Positions 1 through 7,064 of a DNA stretch of 8,575 nt are shown piece by piece. The DNA lies in contig CAKSHV010000047.1 of assembly GCA_934457515.1 (NCBI GenBank), positions 1 through 8,575 of the forward strand, in the 5' to 3' direction. The translations under genes were made by a program, and so were the position numbers. Positions within the stretch are counted from its first letter, which is position 1, and the number at the start of each line of letters is the position of its first letter. The DNA is from an uncultured Clostridia bacterium. Lineage in GTDB: Bacteria > Bacillota > Clostridia > RGIG6154. The notes under the pieces were generated by a model. The model did no database searches, was not told where the DNA came from, and saw only the letters and a list, made by a program, of their open reading frames with translations.

Positions 1-725
1 AAATTTTCAAAAATCGCGCGGAACGGAACCATGGTGCGGTCGTTTAACAAAATCGGGTCAACATCAAACTTCATCCACTCGCCGTTTAACTTAACCGCGA
101 TTTCGCTTTGCGGTCTGCCTGCCGCTTCGTCAACCGGTGTGTATGTTGTGTCCCCCGGCTTATATTGCTTTTCGGCAAGACCGTTTATAACATCATTGGT
201 TTCTGCGGGAGCATAGTTCAAATCGTTCGTAATAACAACCATTGCGCAGCGCGCATAGTTGCCCTTGCAGTCAACAACCGCAACCTCTGTTTCGCCGCCC
301 GTTGCGGAAAATGCCTCGCTCGACTGCCAGTGCCAGCCCGCTTCGCCATGGGTACCCAAGCGGAATGTGCCTGCTTCGCCCACGCGCACGTCAAAATAAC
401 GCGAACCGGGTGCCGAGGAAAAGTCCTTTGTAAATGTATAGACTTTATACTCTCCGTCCGCAGGAAGAACAACTTTGCTCTTTGCCTCGGTGTTGGTTGC
501 ATGATTGTCTTTTCCGGCAATCATGTAGGTAATGCCCGCGTTAGGGCCTGCGGTTGTGTCATTGTCAACCGCTGTTGTCCATTCGCCGTTGTCTTCAAAC
601 TTGCCCGGCGCAAGAACAATGTAGGTTTTGTCTGCTTTTTGCCCTAAATCGGCAGCGGCCGCGAAAACCGGCATAACGCCGAGAATCATCGAAACCGCCA
701 AAAGCAACGCCATCGTTTTTTTCAT
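1..725 (-). CDS. Secreted beta-sandwich protein with copper-amine-oxidase-type stalk domain (3' end missing)
   Basis: The frame is open from the ATG at 725 to the window edge (241 codons), with an AAGGAGAG ribosome site just upstream (732-739). Residues 1 to about 24 form a signal peptide (MKKT, a hydrophobic core, then an Ala-rich cleavage zone), so the product is exported. Residues about 30-185 form a beta-rich module. Its pattern (APGSRYFDVRVG, GTHGEAGWHWQ, then DCKGNYARCAMVVITND) resembles the beta-sandwich found at the C-terminus of FAD-dependent, polysaccharide-linked oxidoreductases. From about residue 208 a Cu_amine_oxidN1-like stalk repeat begins (VKLNGEWMKFDVDPILLNDRTM, split here only by reading; key residues LNG, FDV, NDRTMVPFRAIFE). 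In Firmicutes that repeat usually sits on surface proteins. The signal peptide and both modules are seen in the sequence; carbohydrate binding is inferred. The C-terminus lies outside the window, so the total length and any further domain are unknown. Confidence 0.82.
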   Translation of the reverse strand, partial: MKKTMALLLAVSMILGVMPVFAAAADLGQKADKTYIVLAPGKFEDNGEWTTAVDNDTTAGPNAGITYMIAGKDNHATNTEAKSKVVLPADGEYKVYTFTKDFSSAPGSRYFDVRVGEAGTFRLGTHGEAGWHWQSSEAFSATGGETEVAVVDCKGNYARCAMVVITNDLNYAPAETNDVINGLAEKQYKPGDTTYTPVDEAAGRPQSEIAVKLNGEWMKFDVDPILLNDRTMVPFRAIFEN

Positions 726-739
726 ACTACCACTCTCCT

Positions 740-1089
740 TTTCTTTACACTCCCATATATTGCATATTTCAATTATATACCATTTCTATAAATTGTACAT
801 GTGTTTATATTGTGTATTTCTGTGCATTTCATATCATATAAACACAAGTTTCAAAACAAACTTTCCTTTATTGCTAAAGAATTGCGACCGCACAGTTTCA
901 CAAAATTACAATTTTTAAAACACGATTTTATTATTTCATAACGGGAAAAATGTGTTTTTCTCACAATAAAATGTCTGTTTTAAAGAATTCTCTTTCAGTT
1001 TAGCAAATAAAATTTGAATTATAAACCCCATTTCCATGAAAGCAATGCACGTGGCTAATTTCAAAAATTCACAGCGCGTTGACCGTGTT
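740..1089. other. AT-rich intergenic region, no gene seen
   Basis: This 350-bp gap holds the promoter of the secreted protein at its left end and no credible coding region on either strand. An imperfect AT-rich inverted repeat (917-929 against 946-958, AAAACACGATTTT with AAAAATGTGTTTT) could be a weak terminator for the esterase-like gene that ends at 1090. It has no GC core, so I do not call it as one. Nothing else is recognisable. Confidence 0.6.
772..799 (-). promoter_or_regulatory. Probable sigma-A promoter of the secreted stalk protein
   Basis: On the minus strand there is a TATAAT -10 box (772-777) and a TGTACA -35-like box (794-799, 4 of 6 matches to consensus) with 16 bp between them. 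The -10 box lies about 47 nt before the ATG at 725. The surroundings are very AT-rich, so a chance match is possible. Confidence 0.5.
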
Positions 1090-2181
1090 TTACTTCCATT
1101 TTAAATCGGCAAAATTCAAAAAACAGTTCCAATCCACCTCGGTTATGCAATGTTCGCCCGATTTCACATGGTAGCCGATAGTGCCCTCGTGATATGCTTT
1201 GTCGATCTCAACCGGCTCGGGCGGCAAAACAACGCCCATTTTCCCATAATATGCATAAGCCGTGCCCGCCAGGCGGCAGGAAAGCCGCTCTGCCTCGGGG
1301 TCTGCCCACAAATCCTCCGAAGAGCTTGCCACATACAAAAGCCTTGGCGCAATGCACGCGAGTAACTCGTGCTGGTCAACCGGCAAAGCATCTTCATTAT
1401 TTGCATATTTTCTATAGTTTTCGCAGAACCAGTCAGTCATGCGGGTAATATCTTTTACGTGCTCGCCCTGCTTGCCGCGGGTTACCGCCGCACCCGAGCA
1501 ACCGGAGTCGTTGGAAATGACATAGGAAATGCGCGTGTCGGTCGCGCCGCACCACAGCGCCGTTTTTCCGCCTCTTGAGTGCCCGATGGAAGCAAGACGG
1601 CTCTTGTCCACCGCCGGCTCGTTTTCCTCTATATAATCTGCAAGGCGCGACAAGCCCCAGCTCCACGCCGAGATGGTCGCCCACGATTCGTCGGTTCGGG
1701 GTTCTTTTTCCAATGTAAACACCCCGCACTTATACTCGGCGTGGTGGTCGCAGTCTAAATAAATGCTTCTGGTCGGCATGATAAACACGCCGTAGCCGCG
1801 CTTTATAATCGTTTCAATCGGCACAAAAGGACAGGACAGCGGGGCATGCTCAAGGTCGCAGTTGTCCTCCTGATATTCGTGCATTACATATAAAAACACG
1901 GGGATATTTTCCTTATTTTTCGGCAAAAACAAATGCGCAAAAAACGAAAAACCGCCGCAGAAAAAAGTCACTTTTTTCTGTATGAAAGGCAGATTTTCGT
2001 TTAAAATTTCAGCCGAAAACGTTAAATTTTCGAGGCGCTCAAACGGGCGCACGCCGTACACGTTTTTTTCAAAAAGACGAATAATTTCGGGGCGCCGAAC
2101 CGTTTCCCACTCTTCCTTTGTTCTAATTTTTGTCCCGTTTTCCGCCACATCGATTTTGGGCAGAGTTTTTGACATCTCCAT
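1090..2181 (-). CDS. Glucuronoyl-esterase-like (CE15-type) alpha/beta hydrolase, cytoplasmic
   Basis: The product is 363 aa. It carries the nucleophile elbow GHSRGGK (Ser about 202), followed by SNDSGCSGAA (about 224-233), LPVDQHELLACIAPR, a SSSEDLWADPEAE stretch that probably holds the acid residue, and GYHVKSGEH with the candidate catalytic His (about 344). This order matches the glucuronyl/acetylxylan esterase-type alpha/beta hydrolases related to CE15, which cleave esters on plant glucuronoxylan; the exact substrate here is inferred. I see no signal peptide, so the enzyme probably acts on imported fragments. The start is the ATG at 2181: GAGGTG lies 6 nt upstream, and the promoter at 2200-2228 puts the transcript start near 2193. 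A longer frame from a GTG at 2199 would begin upstream of that transcript start. The gene is divergent from the SCIFF gene and appears to be transcribed alone. Confidence 0.8.
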   Translation of the reverse strand: MEMSKTLPKIDVAENGTKIRTKEEWETVRRPEIIRLFEKNVYGVRPFERLENLTFSAEILNENLPFIQKKVTFFCGGFSFFAHLFLPKNKENIPVFLYVMHEYQEDNCDLEHAPLSCPFVPIETIIKRGYGVFIMPTRSIYLDCDHHAEYKCGVFTLEKEPRTDESWATISAWSWGLSRLADYIEENEPAVDKSRLASIGHSRGGKTALWCGATDTRISYVISNDSGCSGAAVTRGKQGEHVKDITRMTDWFCENYRKYANNEDALPVDQHELLACIAPRLLYVASSSEDLWADPEAERLSCRLAGTAYAYYGKMGVVLPPEPVEIDKAYHEGTIGYHVKSGEHCITEVDWNCFLNFADLKWK

Positions 2182-2199
2182 TATATTCACCTCGCACAC

Positions 2200-2228
2200 A
2201 GTATATCATAAAACATTTTTACTGTCAA
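2200..2228 (-). promoter_or_regulatory. Sigma-A promoter of the esterase-like gene
   Basis: On the minus strand a perfect TTGACA -35 box (2223-2228) and a TATACT -10 box (2200-2205) are separated by 17 bp. The leader is only about 12 nt. This decides the start codon of the esterase-like gene (2181, not 2199). Confidence 0.85.
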
Positions 2229-2251
2229 CCAAAATCTTTAAAAATGAGTGA

Positions 2252-2280
2252 TTGACAAGTGCGGGCGGCTATGGTATAAT
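2252..2280 (+). promoter_or_regulatory. Strong extended sigma-A promoter of the SCIFF unit
   Basis: Perfect TTGACA (2252-2257) and perfect TATAAT (2275-2280) are separated by 17 bp, with a TGG extension just before the -10 box. Two further TATAAT hexamers follow at 2285-2290 and 2291-2296, but only the first has a correctly spaced -35 box. The promoter diverges from the esterase-like promoter with about 24 bp between the two -35 boxes. Such a promoter predicts high, largely constitutive expression of the small peptide. Confidence 0.88.
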
Positions 2281-2312
2281 AAAGTATAATTATAATCTTG
2301 GAGGGAATTCAT

Positions 2313-2462
2313 ATGAAACACATCAATACAATCGAAACACGCAGCCTTTGCGAAAGCGCGAAAAAAGGCGGCTGCGGCGAGTGCCAGACCTCTTGCCAGT
2401 CGGCATGCAAAACAAGCTGCGGTATTGCTAACCAGGCTTGCGAGAACAAAGAAAGCAAGTAA
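2313..2462 (+). CDS. scfA: Six-cysteine ranthipeptide precursor, SCIFF family
   Basis: This 49-aa peptide starts MKHINTIET and contains the hallmark GGCGECQTSCQSACKTSC. It is too short for usual ORF cut-offs. GGAGGG (2300-2305) lies 7 nt before the ATG. SCIFF peptides (six Cys in about forty-five residues) are ribosomal peptides that a partner radical SAM enzyme cross-links through thioethers; that partner follows at 2594. The core cysteines are C21, C24, C28, C32, C36 and C43. Two oddities are visible: a seventh cysteine (C13) lies in the leader, and residue 37 is Gly in the run TSCGIANQAC, where I recall a Thr acceptor for the thioether from Cys32 in the studied clostridial homologue. The tail extends past the usual CEN as KESK. 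I see no export or protease gene nearby. Confidence 0.95.
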   Translation: MKHINTIETRSLCESAKKGGCGECQTSCQSACKTSCGIANQACENKESK

Positions 2463-2475
2463 ATCTACAAACCGG

Positions 2476-2533
2476 GGATGTAAAAAGCCCGGACCGCAAA
2501 AAGTGGCTGTAAAAAGTCCGGATCGACAAAAAG
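2476..2533 (+). repeat. Two near-direct repeats in the precursor-maturase spacer
   Basis: Copy 1 (2476-2503, 28 nt) and copy 2 (2505-2533, 29 nt) share the pattern GG.TGTAAAAAG.CCGGA.CG with a CAAAAAG end. A third copy of the leading motif GGCTGTAAAAA (2537-2547) forms the left arm of the terminator stem. CCGGAC (2489-2494) can also pair with GTCCGG (2516-2521). The repeats probably arose by duplication of the terminator's left arm. Confidence 0.7.
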
Positions 2534-2536
2534 AAC

Positions 2537-2572
2537 GGCTGTAAAAAACTTTCGTTTTTTACAGCCTCTTTT
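2537..2572 (+). terminator. Intrinsic terminator between SCIFF precursor and maturase
   Basis: A perfect 13-bp stem (GGCTGTAAAAAAC at 2537-2549 with GTTTTTTACAGCC at 2554-2566) has a 4-nt TTTC loop and is followed by TCTTTT. It sits 74 nt after the precursor stop and 21 nt before the maturase ATG. It probably lets most transcripts end after the peptide gene, while read-through gives less maturase. No other promoter is obvious in the spacer. Confidence 0.85.
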
Positions 2573-2593
2573 AGATGTAGGAGATTTTAGAAC

Positions 2594-3973
2594 ATGATTC
2601 ATCAATACAAATTCGGTAATTTAAATATTGTGCTGGACATCTGCTCGGGCGCGGTGCACGCGGTGGACGATGCGGCATACGACATGATTGCCTCTTTTGA
2701 AACCAAAGACCGCGAATCGCTTCTTGCCGAGCTGTCAGAAAAATATCAGGATATTGAAAAAAGCGAGCTTTCAGAATGTTATGACCAGCTGCTGGAGCTG
2801 AAAAATGCCGGCAAGCTGTTCACCAAAGACACGTTCGAGCCGATTGCGGGCGACTTAAAAGCCAAAACGGCGGGCGTTGTGAAAGCCCTTTGCCTGCACG
2901 TGGCGCACACCTGCAACTTAAACTGCTCGTACTGCTTTGCAAGCCAGGGAAAATACCACGGCGAGCGGGCGCTGATGTCCTATGAGGTCGGAAAACAAGC
3001 GCTTGATTTTTTGGTAAGCCATTCGGGCACGCGCCGCAATTTAGAGGTCGACTTTTTCGGCGGCGAACCGCTGATGAATTTCGATGTGGTAAAGCGCCTG
3101 GTTGCCTATGCGCGCAGCATTGAAAAAGAAAAAGGCAAAAATTTCCGTTTCACGCTGACAACCAACGGTGTTTTGGTGGATAAAGACGTGATTGATTTTG
3201 CAAACCGCGAAATGAGCAATGTGGTTTTAAGTTTAGACGGCAGAAAAGAAGTGCACGACCGCTACCGCGTGGACTACAGCGGAAAAGGCAGCTGGGATTT
3301 GATTGTGCCGAAATTTCAGGAGTTTGTGAAAGCGCGCGGCGGCAAAAACTACTATATGCGCGGCACGTTTACCCATCAGAACCCCGACTTTTTGGAAGAT
3401 ATTAAGACCATGCTGGATTTGGGGTTCACCGAGCTTAGCATGGAGCCTGTGGTTGCCGCAAAAGGCGACCCGGCGGCGCTTACCGAAGAAGATAAAGAAA
3501 TCGTTATGCATGAGTATGAAGAGCTTGCACGCTTAATGCTTAACCGCGACAAGGCTGGAAAACCGTTCACATTTTATCACTACATGATTGATTTAAAGGG
3601 CGGACCGTGCATATATAAGCGCATTTCGGGCTGCGGCTCGGGCACGGAATACATGGCAGTCACCCCGACGGGCGACTTATATCCCTGCCACCAGTTTGTG
3701 GGCGAAGAAAAATTCAAACTGGGCGACATCTATTCGGGCGTGACCAATACTGACATACAAAACGAGTTTGCGTCCTGCAACGTATATGCAAGAGAAGACT
3801 GCCGCGACTGCTGGGCAAAACTGTACTGCTCGGGCGGGTGCGCCGCAAACGCATACCATGCAACCGGCTCGGTGCGCGGCGTGTATAAAGACGGGTGCGA
3901 CCTTTTTCGCAAACGCATGGAATGTGCCATTGCGGTCGCGGTTGCGCGCGAAATAGGAGAAGAAAATGTGTAA
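2594..3973 (+). CDS. scfB: SCIFF peptide maturase, radical SAM/SPASM thioether-forming enzyme
   Basis: The 459-aa product is the expected size for SCIFF maturases. Residues 1 to about 85 resemble the PqqD-like leader-recognition domain of such enzymes (GNLNIVLDICSGAVHAVDD). The radical SAM core starts at about 97 with the CX3CX2C cluster motif at C107, C111 and C114; FFGGEPL (154-160) is the usual SAM-contact motif. The C-terminal SPASM/twitch region supplies cysteines for auxiliary 4Fe-4S clusters: C339, C347, C365, C395, C403, C406, C412, C416 and C435. By family knowledge it reductively cleaves SAM and abstracts a hydrogen from the precursor so that a Cys thiol forms a thioether. AGGAG (2579-2583) lies 10 nt before the ATG. 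Transcription probably comes from the precursor promoter through the terminator at 2537. The stop overlaps the decarboxylase start, which implies translational coupling. Confidence 0.95.
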   Translation: MIHQYKFGNLNIVLDICSGAVHAVDDAAYDMIASFETKDRESLLAELSEKYQDIEKSELSECYDQLLELKNAGKLFTKDTFEPIAGDLKAKTAGVVKALCLHVAHTCNLNCSYCFASQGKYHGERALMSYEVGKQALDFLVSHSGTRRNLEVDFFGGEPLMNFDVVKRLVAYARSIEKEKGKNFRFTLTTNGVLVDKDVIDFANREMSNVVLSLDGRKEVHDRYRVDYSGKGSWDLIVPKFQEFVKARGGKNYYMRGTFTHQNPDFLEDIKTMLDLGFTELSMEPVVAAKGDPAALTEEDKEIVMHEYEELARLMLNRDKAGKPFTFYHYMIDLKGGPCIYKRISGCGSGTEYMAVTPTGDLYPCHQFVGEEKFKLGDIYSGVTNTDIQNEFASCNVYAREDCRDCWAKLYCSGGCAANAYHATGSVRGVYKDGCDLFRKRMECAIAVAVAREIGEENV

Positions 3974-5297
3974 AACGCCGATTGCGGACTTTGTCCGCCG
4001 CTATGCGGAACTAAGTCCCGTGCGCCTGCACATGCCGGGGCACAAAGGATTAAAAACGCTTGGATTCGAGCCGTTTGACATAACCGAAATTGACGGGGCG
4101 GACGATTTGTTCGCCCCGAACGGCATTATTTTAAAAAGCGAGCAGAATGCAAGCGCACTGTTTCATTGCCCCACCTATTATTCGGCGGGCGGCTCGACCC
4201 TTTGCATACAAACCATGCTTTATCTTTTGCAGCAATACGCTGTTCAAAGGGGCGAAAAGCCTTATATTTTGGCGGGCAGAAATGCCCACAAGGCGTTTGT
4301 AAACGCCGCCGCGCTGTTAGGGATTGACGTTGGCTGGATATATCCGAAACATGCGACTTACCACAGCTGTCCGCTGACAGCGGCAGAGGTAGAGGAAAAA
4401 ATAAAGGAAAAGCGCCCCACGGCGCTTTACATCACCTCGCCCGACTACCTCGGAAATGTTACTAATATAGAAGAAATTGCCGCCGTCTGCCATAAACACG
4501 GTGTTTTGCTGGCGGTGGACAATGCCCACGGCGCATATCTTGCATTTTTAGAAAAATCAAAACATCCGATTGCGCTGGGCGCGGACATTTGCTGCGATTC
4601 GGCACACAAAACCCTGCCTGTCATCACGGGCGGTGCCTATCTGCACATGGCAAAAAACGCTCCGCCGCTGTTTTTTGAAAAGGCAAAAGCAGCTTTTTCG
4701 CTTTTCGGCTCAAGCAGTCCGTCTTATCTTATTTTACAGTCGCTTGACGTGTTTAATGCGTCTGCCCCCGCCTTTTCAAGGCGCCTTGCCGAATTTTTGC
4801 CAAAGGCAAAGCAGTTAAAAGACCGCCTTGCGGCACATGGGTTCGAAACGGTCGGCACAGAAGAATTAAAAATCACAATCAAAACCAAGCCGTACGGCTA
4901 TTTGGGCACAGATTTTGCGAAAAAGCTTAAAACAAGCGGCATGTATGCCGAATACGCCGACCCGGATTTTGTTGTGCTCATGCTGTCCCCGCTGTTTTCA
5001 GACGACGAGATGGCGCGCTTGGAAAACGCCTTGCTGTCGGTTCCGAAAAAAGCGCCTATCTTGCAGCTGCCCCCCGCTGTCCCGCAGCCCAAAACAAAGT
5101 TTTCACCCGCCGAAGCCATTCGGCTGCCGTCCGAACGCCTATGTGCGGAAAACTGCGAAAACAGAGTTTTGGCTCTGTCCGCCGTCAGCTGTCCGCCCGC
5201 CATACCCCTTGTGGTGTGCGGCGAAATCATTGACCGCGCAGTGATTGAAAACTTTAAATATTACGGAATTGACATATGCGATGTGTGTAAAATATGA
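3966..5297 (+). CDS. PLP-dependent Orn/Lys/Arg decarboxylase family protein
   Basis: The 443-aa product belongs to the fold-type I decarboxylases related to Bacillus arginine/lysine decarboxylases, and is somewhat shorter than the roughly 480-490 aa usual there. Motifs in order are LHMPGHKG (21-28), GGSTLC (75-80), RNAHKA (105-110), DNAHGAY (185-191, Asp for the pyridine N and stacking His) and DSAHKTLP (211-218, K215 as the Schiff-base lysine). A short C-terminal domain ends with CPPAIPLVVCGEII. The family makes agmatine, cadaverine or putrescine; the substrate cannot be told from the sequence. The ATG at 3966 overlaps the maturase stop by 8 nt and has AGGAGA 5 nt upstream, so the two genes are co-translated. 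In many Firmicutes this gene sits near tmk and holB; here it does not. It may serve polyamine synthesis or have a role linked to the peptide; the latter is speculation. Confidence 0.9.
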   Translation: MCKTPIADFVRRYAELSPVRLHMPGHKGLKTLGFEPFDITEIDGADDLFAPNGIILKSEQNASALFHCPTYYSAGGSTLCIQTMLYLLQQYAVQRGEKPYILAGRNAHKAFVNAAALLGIDVGWIYPKHATYHSCPLTAAEVEEKIKEKRPTALYITSPDYLGNVTNIEEIAAVCHKHGVLLAVDNAHGAYLAFLEKSKHPIALGADICCDSAHKTLPVITGGAYLHMAKNAPPLFFEKAKAAFSLFGSSSPSYLILQSLDVFNASAPAFSRRLAEFLPKAKQLKDRLAAHGFETVGTEELKITIKTKPYGYLGTDFAKKLKTSGMYAEYADPDFVVLMLSPLFSDDEMARLENALLSVPKKAPILQLPPAVPQPKTKFSPAEAIRLPSERLCAENCENRVLALSAVSCPPAIPLVVCGEIIDRAVIENFKYYGIDICDVCKI

Positions 5298-5325
5298 ACC
5301 CCCCCCTTTAAAAGGGGAGTTTTTT
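5298..5325 (+). terminator. Intrinsic terminator of the SCIFF-decarboxylase unit
   Basis: CCCCTTTAAAAGGGG (core of 5303-5317) forms a stem of at least 4-6 bp, and outer AAC/GTT bases can add pairs. It is followed directly by six T (5320-5325). It starts right after the decarboxylase TGA. It lies in the convergent gap with the sigma gene, but has no T-run on the minus strand, so it acts mainly on plus-strand transcripts. Confidence 0.8.
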
Positions 5326-5330
5326 GCTGC

Positions 5331-5942
5331 CTATACGTCCGCACAACGCCCGTTCCCTTTAAAAAACCGCGCCCGCAAAACCGAAAGAGCAATCTCGTAT
5401 TCTGTTCCCACATCAACTTGCGCAGCAAATCGCTTTCCGTACGCCGCCGAAATGCGCCGTCTCATCTCCGTCTTGGTCATTTCATGTAAAACCGCATGCT
5501 GCAAAATAATTCGGTGCAGCGGGCTTAAACTGTAAAACGCCGTCCAAAGGCGGGCGCAAAGTTCCCGCCGCAAATATACCCGCTCGGGATTCTTAAGAAT
5601 ATTCACTTCCGCAAAAGTGCTCTTTATTTTTTCCGTTCGCCGTGCAGCTGCATATGCCTTGTCGCGGTATTTAAACGCAATGTTCCGAACAAACCCGCAC
5701 ACCCAGCTGGAAAACAAACAGCCGCGCCGAAACTGCTCAATTTTATTGAAGCACTTGAAAAACGCCTCAGACACGATGTCAAACGCATCCTCCGCGAAAA
5801 GCCCGAAATGATTACAAAGCTTCTTGGCATACAAAAGCACCTTCGTATAGCAAAGCACATACAGCGTTTCTCTGCTTTCGGCATGCACCTGCGCACGGCA
5901 CGCCAATGCGTAATGATAGTTCTGCTCCTCGGTTCGCGTCAT
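5331..5942 (-). CDS. ECF-type sigma-70 family RNA polymerase sigma factor
   Basis: The product is 203 aa. Residues about 26-95 match sigma region 2: DAFDIVSEAFFKCFNKIEQF, then LFSSWVCGFVRNIAFKYRDK, the usual 'F.SWL..IARN...D..R' pattern for -10 recognition and core binding. Residues about 125-193 correspond to region 4 (LWTAFYSLSPLHRIILQHAVL, then EMTKTEMRRRI). The expected HTH end is divergent: the usual 'VKSRL.RAR' motif reads ALSVLRARFF after an insertion of about 15 residues. The start ATG at 5942 has AAGGAGAG 4 nt upstream, and only 13 nt separate it from the nuclease stop at 5956, so the two form an operon with the sigma gene second. No anti-sigma gene is visible, and I see no AAC...CGTC-type self-target promoter upstream. 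Confidence 0.82.
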   Translation of the reverse strand: MTRTEEQNYHYALACRAQVHAESRETLYVLCYTKVLLYAKKLCNHFGLFAEDAFDIVSEAFFKCFNKIEQFRRGCLFSSWVCGFVRNIAFKYRDKAYAAARRTEKIKSTFAEVNILKNPERVYLRRELCARLWTAFYSLSPLHRIILQHAVLHEMTKTEMRRRISAAYGKRFAAQVDVGTEYEIALSVLRARFFKGNGRCADV

Positions 5943-5955
5943 GCTCTCTCCTTTT

Positions 5956-7038
5956 TCACGTTCGCGTTAACTTTTCACACCAGCTGTCCCATGTTTCGGT
6001 CTGAATCGAAAATCCGAACGACTGGTCGTGCATGTGCCGCAAACGGCTGTCCGATACACTCTCCACCGTTCGTCCCGCAATGGAAACATAAATAAAATGC
6101 ACGTCTTTTTCCGGATCCACCTGCAGCCGAAATTTTGGTCCCGTAAACGCCCCGTAGGGTCTTTGCCCGCTTTTTACCGCGTCTAAAACCGAGTACACAT
6201 ATTTTCGGCATGCCTCATAATTTGCGTCAATTAAATTCTTTTCATAAATCAGCTGTTGTCTGCAATCCTGAACCGTCTTGCGAAATCCCTTATAATAATC
6301 TTTGTACCGAAGCCCGTCCTTTGCGCCTTTTATTTCAATCAGATGAACGCGCATGCGCGACCGTCCCGAAAAAACCGCAAAATCCACACGCTTGCCCGCA
6401 ATGGGAAACTCGGAAAAGCAAATGTATTCTTCACCCACCACGGCATACACCTCTCCCAAAAGCGACATGTCTGAGCGGAGAAATGCCGCCAGTTCCCGTT
6501 CAGACGGCGCCGATTCAAGCAGTGCAAACAATTCTTCTTTCGAGCGTCTGGTCTGCAAAATTTCAAGCCGACGTTCCGACACCTCGGGCAGTTCTCTGCA
6601 CACAATTTCCTTCACAGACTCACCGCCGTTTAGCGTACAGCTGATTTCTTTCAGTACTCGTGCATCGCTTTTATAATCGCAAAACTCGTCTTCCGCACAC
6701 TCCGTAAGTTTCCGCACCGCCGAAAGAGAAAGTGCCTGCCAGCAAATGTTTCCTTTTTCCGAAGTTGAAACCAGCGAAAAATCTTCTCTTAACCCAAGTG
6801 ACGACGGCGAATGGTCTATCACGCCCGCCGCGCTTGGAATTTTTTGTGTCGCCAAAAGTTGACGCAAAATTTCTTCTAACGTGTTGGTCACCGAGCTGCC
6901 GGGATTTTCGTCAAGCTCGGTCAAAACAACATAAATTTGGTTTTGGCTGTTTGAAAATATTCGAACCCGACATATGCCAACCCTTGCAATCGACCACCGC
7001 GCCGTTTCATATTTAAATATAAAATCCGTGATTTTCAT
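5956..7038 (-). CDS. Shedu/DUF4263-like PD-(D/E)XK nuclease-domain protein
   Basis: The product is 360 aa. The C-terminal half (about 178-300) reads ERELAAFLRSDMSLLGEVYA, then GKRVDFAVFSG and VHLIEIKGAKD. This is a PD-(D/E)XK pattern with Asp about 219, Glu about 235 and Lys about 237, followed by a TVQDCRQQLIYEKN helix. It matches the domain of Shedu antiphage proteins (DUF4263). By family knowledge this is a nuclease fold used in phage defence; activity here is inferred. The first 170 residues (including VVLTELDENPGSSVTNTLEE) form an N-terminal domain I cannot name. The start is the ATG at 7038 with GGGGG 5 nt upstream. An in-frame ATG at 7086 would lie inside the promoter at 7065-7093, so it is rejected. 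The sigma gene follows 13 nt after the stop. An alternative is another PD-(D/E)XK family such as a DUF of restriction-like function. Confidence 0.68.
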   Translation of the reverse strand: MKITDFIFKYETARWSIARVGICRVRIFSNSQNQIYVVLTELDENPGSSVTNTLEEILRQLLATQKIPSAAGVIDHSPSSLGLREDFSLVSTSEKGNICWQALSLSAVRKLTECAEDEFCDYKSDARVLKEISCTLNGGESVKEIVCRELPEVSERRLEILQTRRSKEELFALLESAPSERELAAFLRSDMSLLGEVYAVVGEEYICFSEFPIAGKRVDFAVFSGRSRMRVHLIEIKGAKDGLRYKDYYKGFRKTVQDCRQQLIYEKNLIDANYEACRKYVYSVLDAVKSGQRPYGAFTGPKFRLQVDPEKDVHFIYVSIAGRTVESVSDSRLRHMHDQSFGFSIQTETWDSWCEKLTRT

Positions 7039-7064
7039 CTTTTCCCCCGCAAATGCTTTTGGGT

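Noticed and set aside
108..647. 179-aa plus-strand open frame, Cys-rich
   Set aside because: It is antisense to the secreted stalk protein, which has a signal peptide, a good ribosome site and recognisable domains; the plus frame has no ribosome site and no domain.
2182..2199. Six-residue N-terminal extension of the esterase from a GTG at 2199
   Set aside because: The predicted transcript start near 2193 lies downstream of this codon, and the GAGGTG within it serves as the ribosome site of the ATG at 2181.
2275..2296. Three TATAAT boxes considered as three separate promoters
   Set aside because: Only the first has a -35 box at 17 bp; the others are probably AT-rich leader sequence.
4898..5244. 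Overlapping 109-110-aa frames on both strands within the decarboxylase
   Set aside because: They are shadows of a well-supported coding frame, with no domain or ribosome site.
5808..6676. Several plus-strand frames of 64-144 aa across the sigma and nuclease genes
   Set aside because: They are antisense to both genes, lack ribosome sites and have low-complexity composition.
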